This document shows, in pieces, positions 6,107-6,535 of a stretch of DNA of 6,535 nucleotides. Made by a program: the position numbers and the translations under genes. The notes under the pieces were generated by a model that saw only the letters and a program-made list of their open reading frames with translations, did not search any database and was not told where the DNA came from. The DNA lies in contig JAJYIO010000152.1 of assembly GCA_021790035.1 (NCBI GenBank), positions 1-6,535 of the forward strand, read 5' to 3'. Every line of letters starts with the position of its first letter. The stretch's first letter is position 1. Origin of the DNA: a bacterium. GTDB taxonomy: Bacteria; Cyanobacteriota; Sericytochromatia; S15B-MN24; VGJW01.

Positions 6107-6113
6107 CGCCCGA

Positions 6114-6130
6114 CCGGGAGGTCCTCCCGG
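6114..6130 (+). terminator. Small hairpin immediately after the SLH gene
   Basis: Arms ccgggag (6114-6120) and ctcccgg (6124-6130) pair perfectly around GTC, eight bases after the stop codon. No T-run follows. It is probably part of the gene's 3' end, as a terminator or an mRNA-stabilising stem, alongside the larger hairpin at 6173-6203. Confidence 0.4.
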
Positions 6131-6172
6131 CTCTACAGCGTCGCCACGACACGGATCGTCTGACCCCAACCC

Positions 6173-6203
6173 GCGACCCCCGGCGCCCCCCGCCGGGGGT
6201 CGC
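6173..6203 (+). terminator. Perfect 13-bp GC-rich hairpin, candidate terminator of the SLH gene
   Basis: gcgacccccggcg (6173-6185) pairs with cgccgggggtcgc (6191-6203) around five C residues. It is the most stable hairpin in the window and lies 66 bp after the stop codon. The sequence after it is CTCACAAG rather than a T-tract, so it is at best a non-canonical intrinsic terminator. It also abuts the first copy of the repeat family. Confidence 0.55.
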
Positions 6204-6293
6204 CTCACAAGAAACTCTCTTCTCCGGCTGCGCCGGCAGTGGTTCGAGGGCAAGCTGCTGCGTAGCCCAGCACAGCAGGTGGCGTTTCATTCA
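6204..6293 (+). repeat. Hairpin-rich intergenic repeat, copy A (about 90 bp)
   Basis: Begins with ctcacaagaaactc and ends with ggtggcgtttcattc. It is followed almost directly by copy B, which has the same beginning and end, at an offset of 93 bp. It contains the small stem ccggc-tgc-gccgg and a ctgctg (6255-6260) / cagcag (6273-6278) stem. There is no coding potential. Relative to copy B it lacks 36 bp in the middle. Confidence 0.8.
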
Positions 6294-6296
6294 ACG

Positions 6297-6422
6297 CTCA
6301 CAAGAAACTCTTCTCTCCGGCTGCGCCGGCGGTGACTTGCAGGGGGCCTTGCCCCCCGCAAACTACCCCCCGCTGCGGGCAAGCTGCTGCGTAGCCCTGC
6401 TCGGCAGGTGGCGTTTCATTCG
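6297..6422 (+). repeat. Hairpin-rich intergenic repeat, copy B (about 126 bp)
   Basis: Shares both ends with copy A but carries about 36 extra bases in the middle, which include an 11-bp stem with one A-C mismatch: ttgcagggggc (6337-6347) against gccccccgcaa (6351-6361) around CTT. The ctgctg stem is kept as ctgctg/cggcag (6384-6389, 6402-6407), with a G-U pair replacing an A-U pair. No open frame with recognisable content is present. Confidence 0.8.
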
Positions 6423-6502
6423 AGGGTGTCGGCGCAGACGGTGGGGGACTCATTTGGAAACCTGGCCGCGTCGCGAACCAATCCACGCAGCTTGCCCGCA
6501 GC
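6372..6502. repeat. Perfect 16-bp inverted repeat flanking about 100 bp
   Basis: gctgcgggcaagctgc (6372-6387) and gcagcttgcccgcagc (6487-6502) are exact reverse complements. The left arm lies inside repeat copy B. The right arm begins the segment that matches 1838-1871. The enclosed DNA has no gene. This could be a miniature inverted-repeat element, or simply two family members in opposite orientation. Confidence 0.65.
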
Positions 6503-6519
6503 CGGAGAGGGTTCGAGGG
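6486..6519 (+). repeat. Dispersed intergenic repeat, copy related to 1838-1871
   Basis: Aligns without gaps to 1838-1871 at 29 of 34 bases, best over cagccggagag-N-gttcgaggg. It overlaps the right arm of the 16-bp inverted repeat. The element probably continues past the window edge, so its full length cannot be seen. Confidence 0.7.
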
Positions 6520-6535
6520 CGGCTCGAAGGTTCCG

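Larger units (their letters stand above)
6107..6535. other. Intergenic region of hairpins and repeats, no gene seen
   Basis: These 429 bases hold two post-gene hairpins, repeat copies A and B, and the inverted arm (entered separately). The stretch from about 6423 to 6485 is non-repetitive within the window and shows nothing recognisable. A 62-codon GTG-started frame on the minus strand (6298-6486) is low-complexity Pro/Ala/Gly and is created by the repeats, so it is not called. Confidence 0.7.

Noticed and set aside
5069..6253. Long open frame (394 codons) on the - strand opposite the SLH gene
   Set aside because: Arg/Gly/Glu-rich composition with no motif, runs through the terminator hairpins, and the + strand has signal peptide, SLH motifs and a strong ribosome binding site.
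6204..6422. CRISPR array
   Set aside because: Only two repeat copies of unequal length, directly adjacent, with no spacer-like sequences and no cas genes nearby.
6298..6486. 62-codon GTG-started frame on the - strand
   Set aside because: Formed entirely from the repeat copies, low-complexity composition, no convincing ribosome binding site.
1..6535. tRNA, rRNA, transposase or phage genes
   Set aside because: I saw no cloverleaf, rRNA-like block or recognisable mobile-element protein on either strand.

Overview
The window is high-GC bacterial DNA with four protein-coding genes, several strong hairpins and a tract of interspersed intergenic repeats. The organism appears to be a diderm bacterium: one gene encodes a secreted protein with three S-layer-homology (SLH) motifs followed by a predicted outer-membrane beta-barrel, an architecture known from lineages that tether the outer membrane to peptidoglycan through SLH domains (Cyanobacteriota and their non-photosynthetic relatives, Deinococcota, Negativicutes, Armatimonadota). 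A GC-rich member of one of these groups is my best guess. The exact phylum cannot be fixed from this window.

Region 1 (1-1786, + strand) is the 3' part of a gene whose product fuses anhydro-N-acetylmuramic acid kinase (AnmK) to N-acetylmuramic acid 6-phosphate etherase (MurQ). Its start lies upstream of the window. Region 2 (1787-1931) is a short convergent intergenic spacer with a perfect 11-bp hairpin and one copy of a 38-bp repeat whose other copy encodes the C-terminal tail of the fusion protein. Region 3 (1932-3494, - strand) is a two-domain glycoside hydrolase family 3 enzyme of the NagZ type without a signal peptide. Together these two genes supply three consecutive cytoplasmic steps of peptidoglycan recycling: NagZ frees 1,6-anhydro-MurNAc, AnmK converts it to MurNAc-6-phosphate, and MurQ cleaves the lactyl ether to give GlcNAc-6-phosphate and D-lactate.

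Region 4 (3562-4476, - strand) is a secreted, glycine-rich, probably beta-barrel protein that I do not recognise. It is separated from the hydrolase by a GC-rich hairpin. Region 5 (4477-4849) is a 373-bp divergent regulatory region with Shine-Dalgarno sites for both flanking genes, a sigma70-like promoter candidate leftward and an ECF-sigma-like promoter candidate rightward. Region 6 (4850-6106, + strand) is the SLH/outer-membrane-barrel protein.

Region 7 (6107-6535) has no credible gene. It starts with two hairpins, including a perfect 13-bp stem, and continues into two tandem copies (about 90 and 126 bp) of a hairpin-rich repeat plus an inverted arm. Part of this repeat family reappears next to the AnmK-MurQ gene at 1838-1871, so it is dispersed in the genome. 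The envelope theme is consistent: peptidoglycan recycling on the left, and an outer-membrane protein apparently anchored to the same peptidoglycan on the right.
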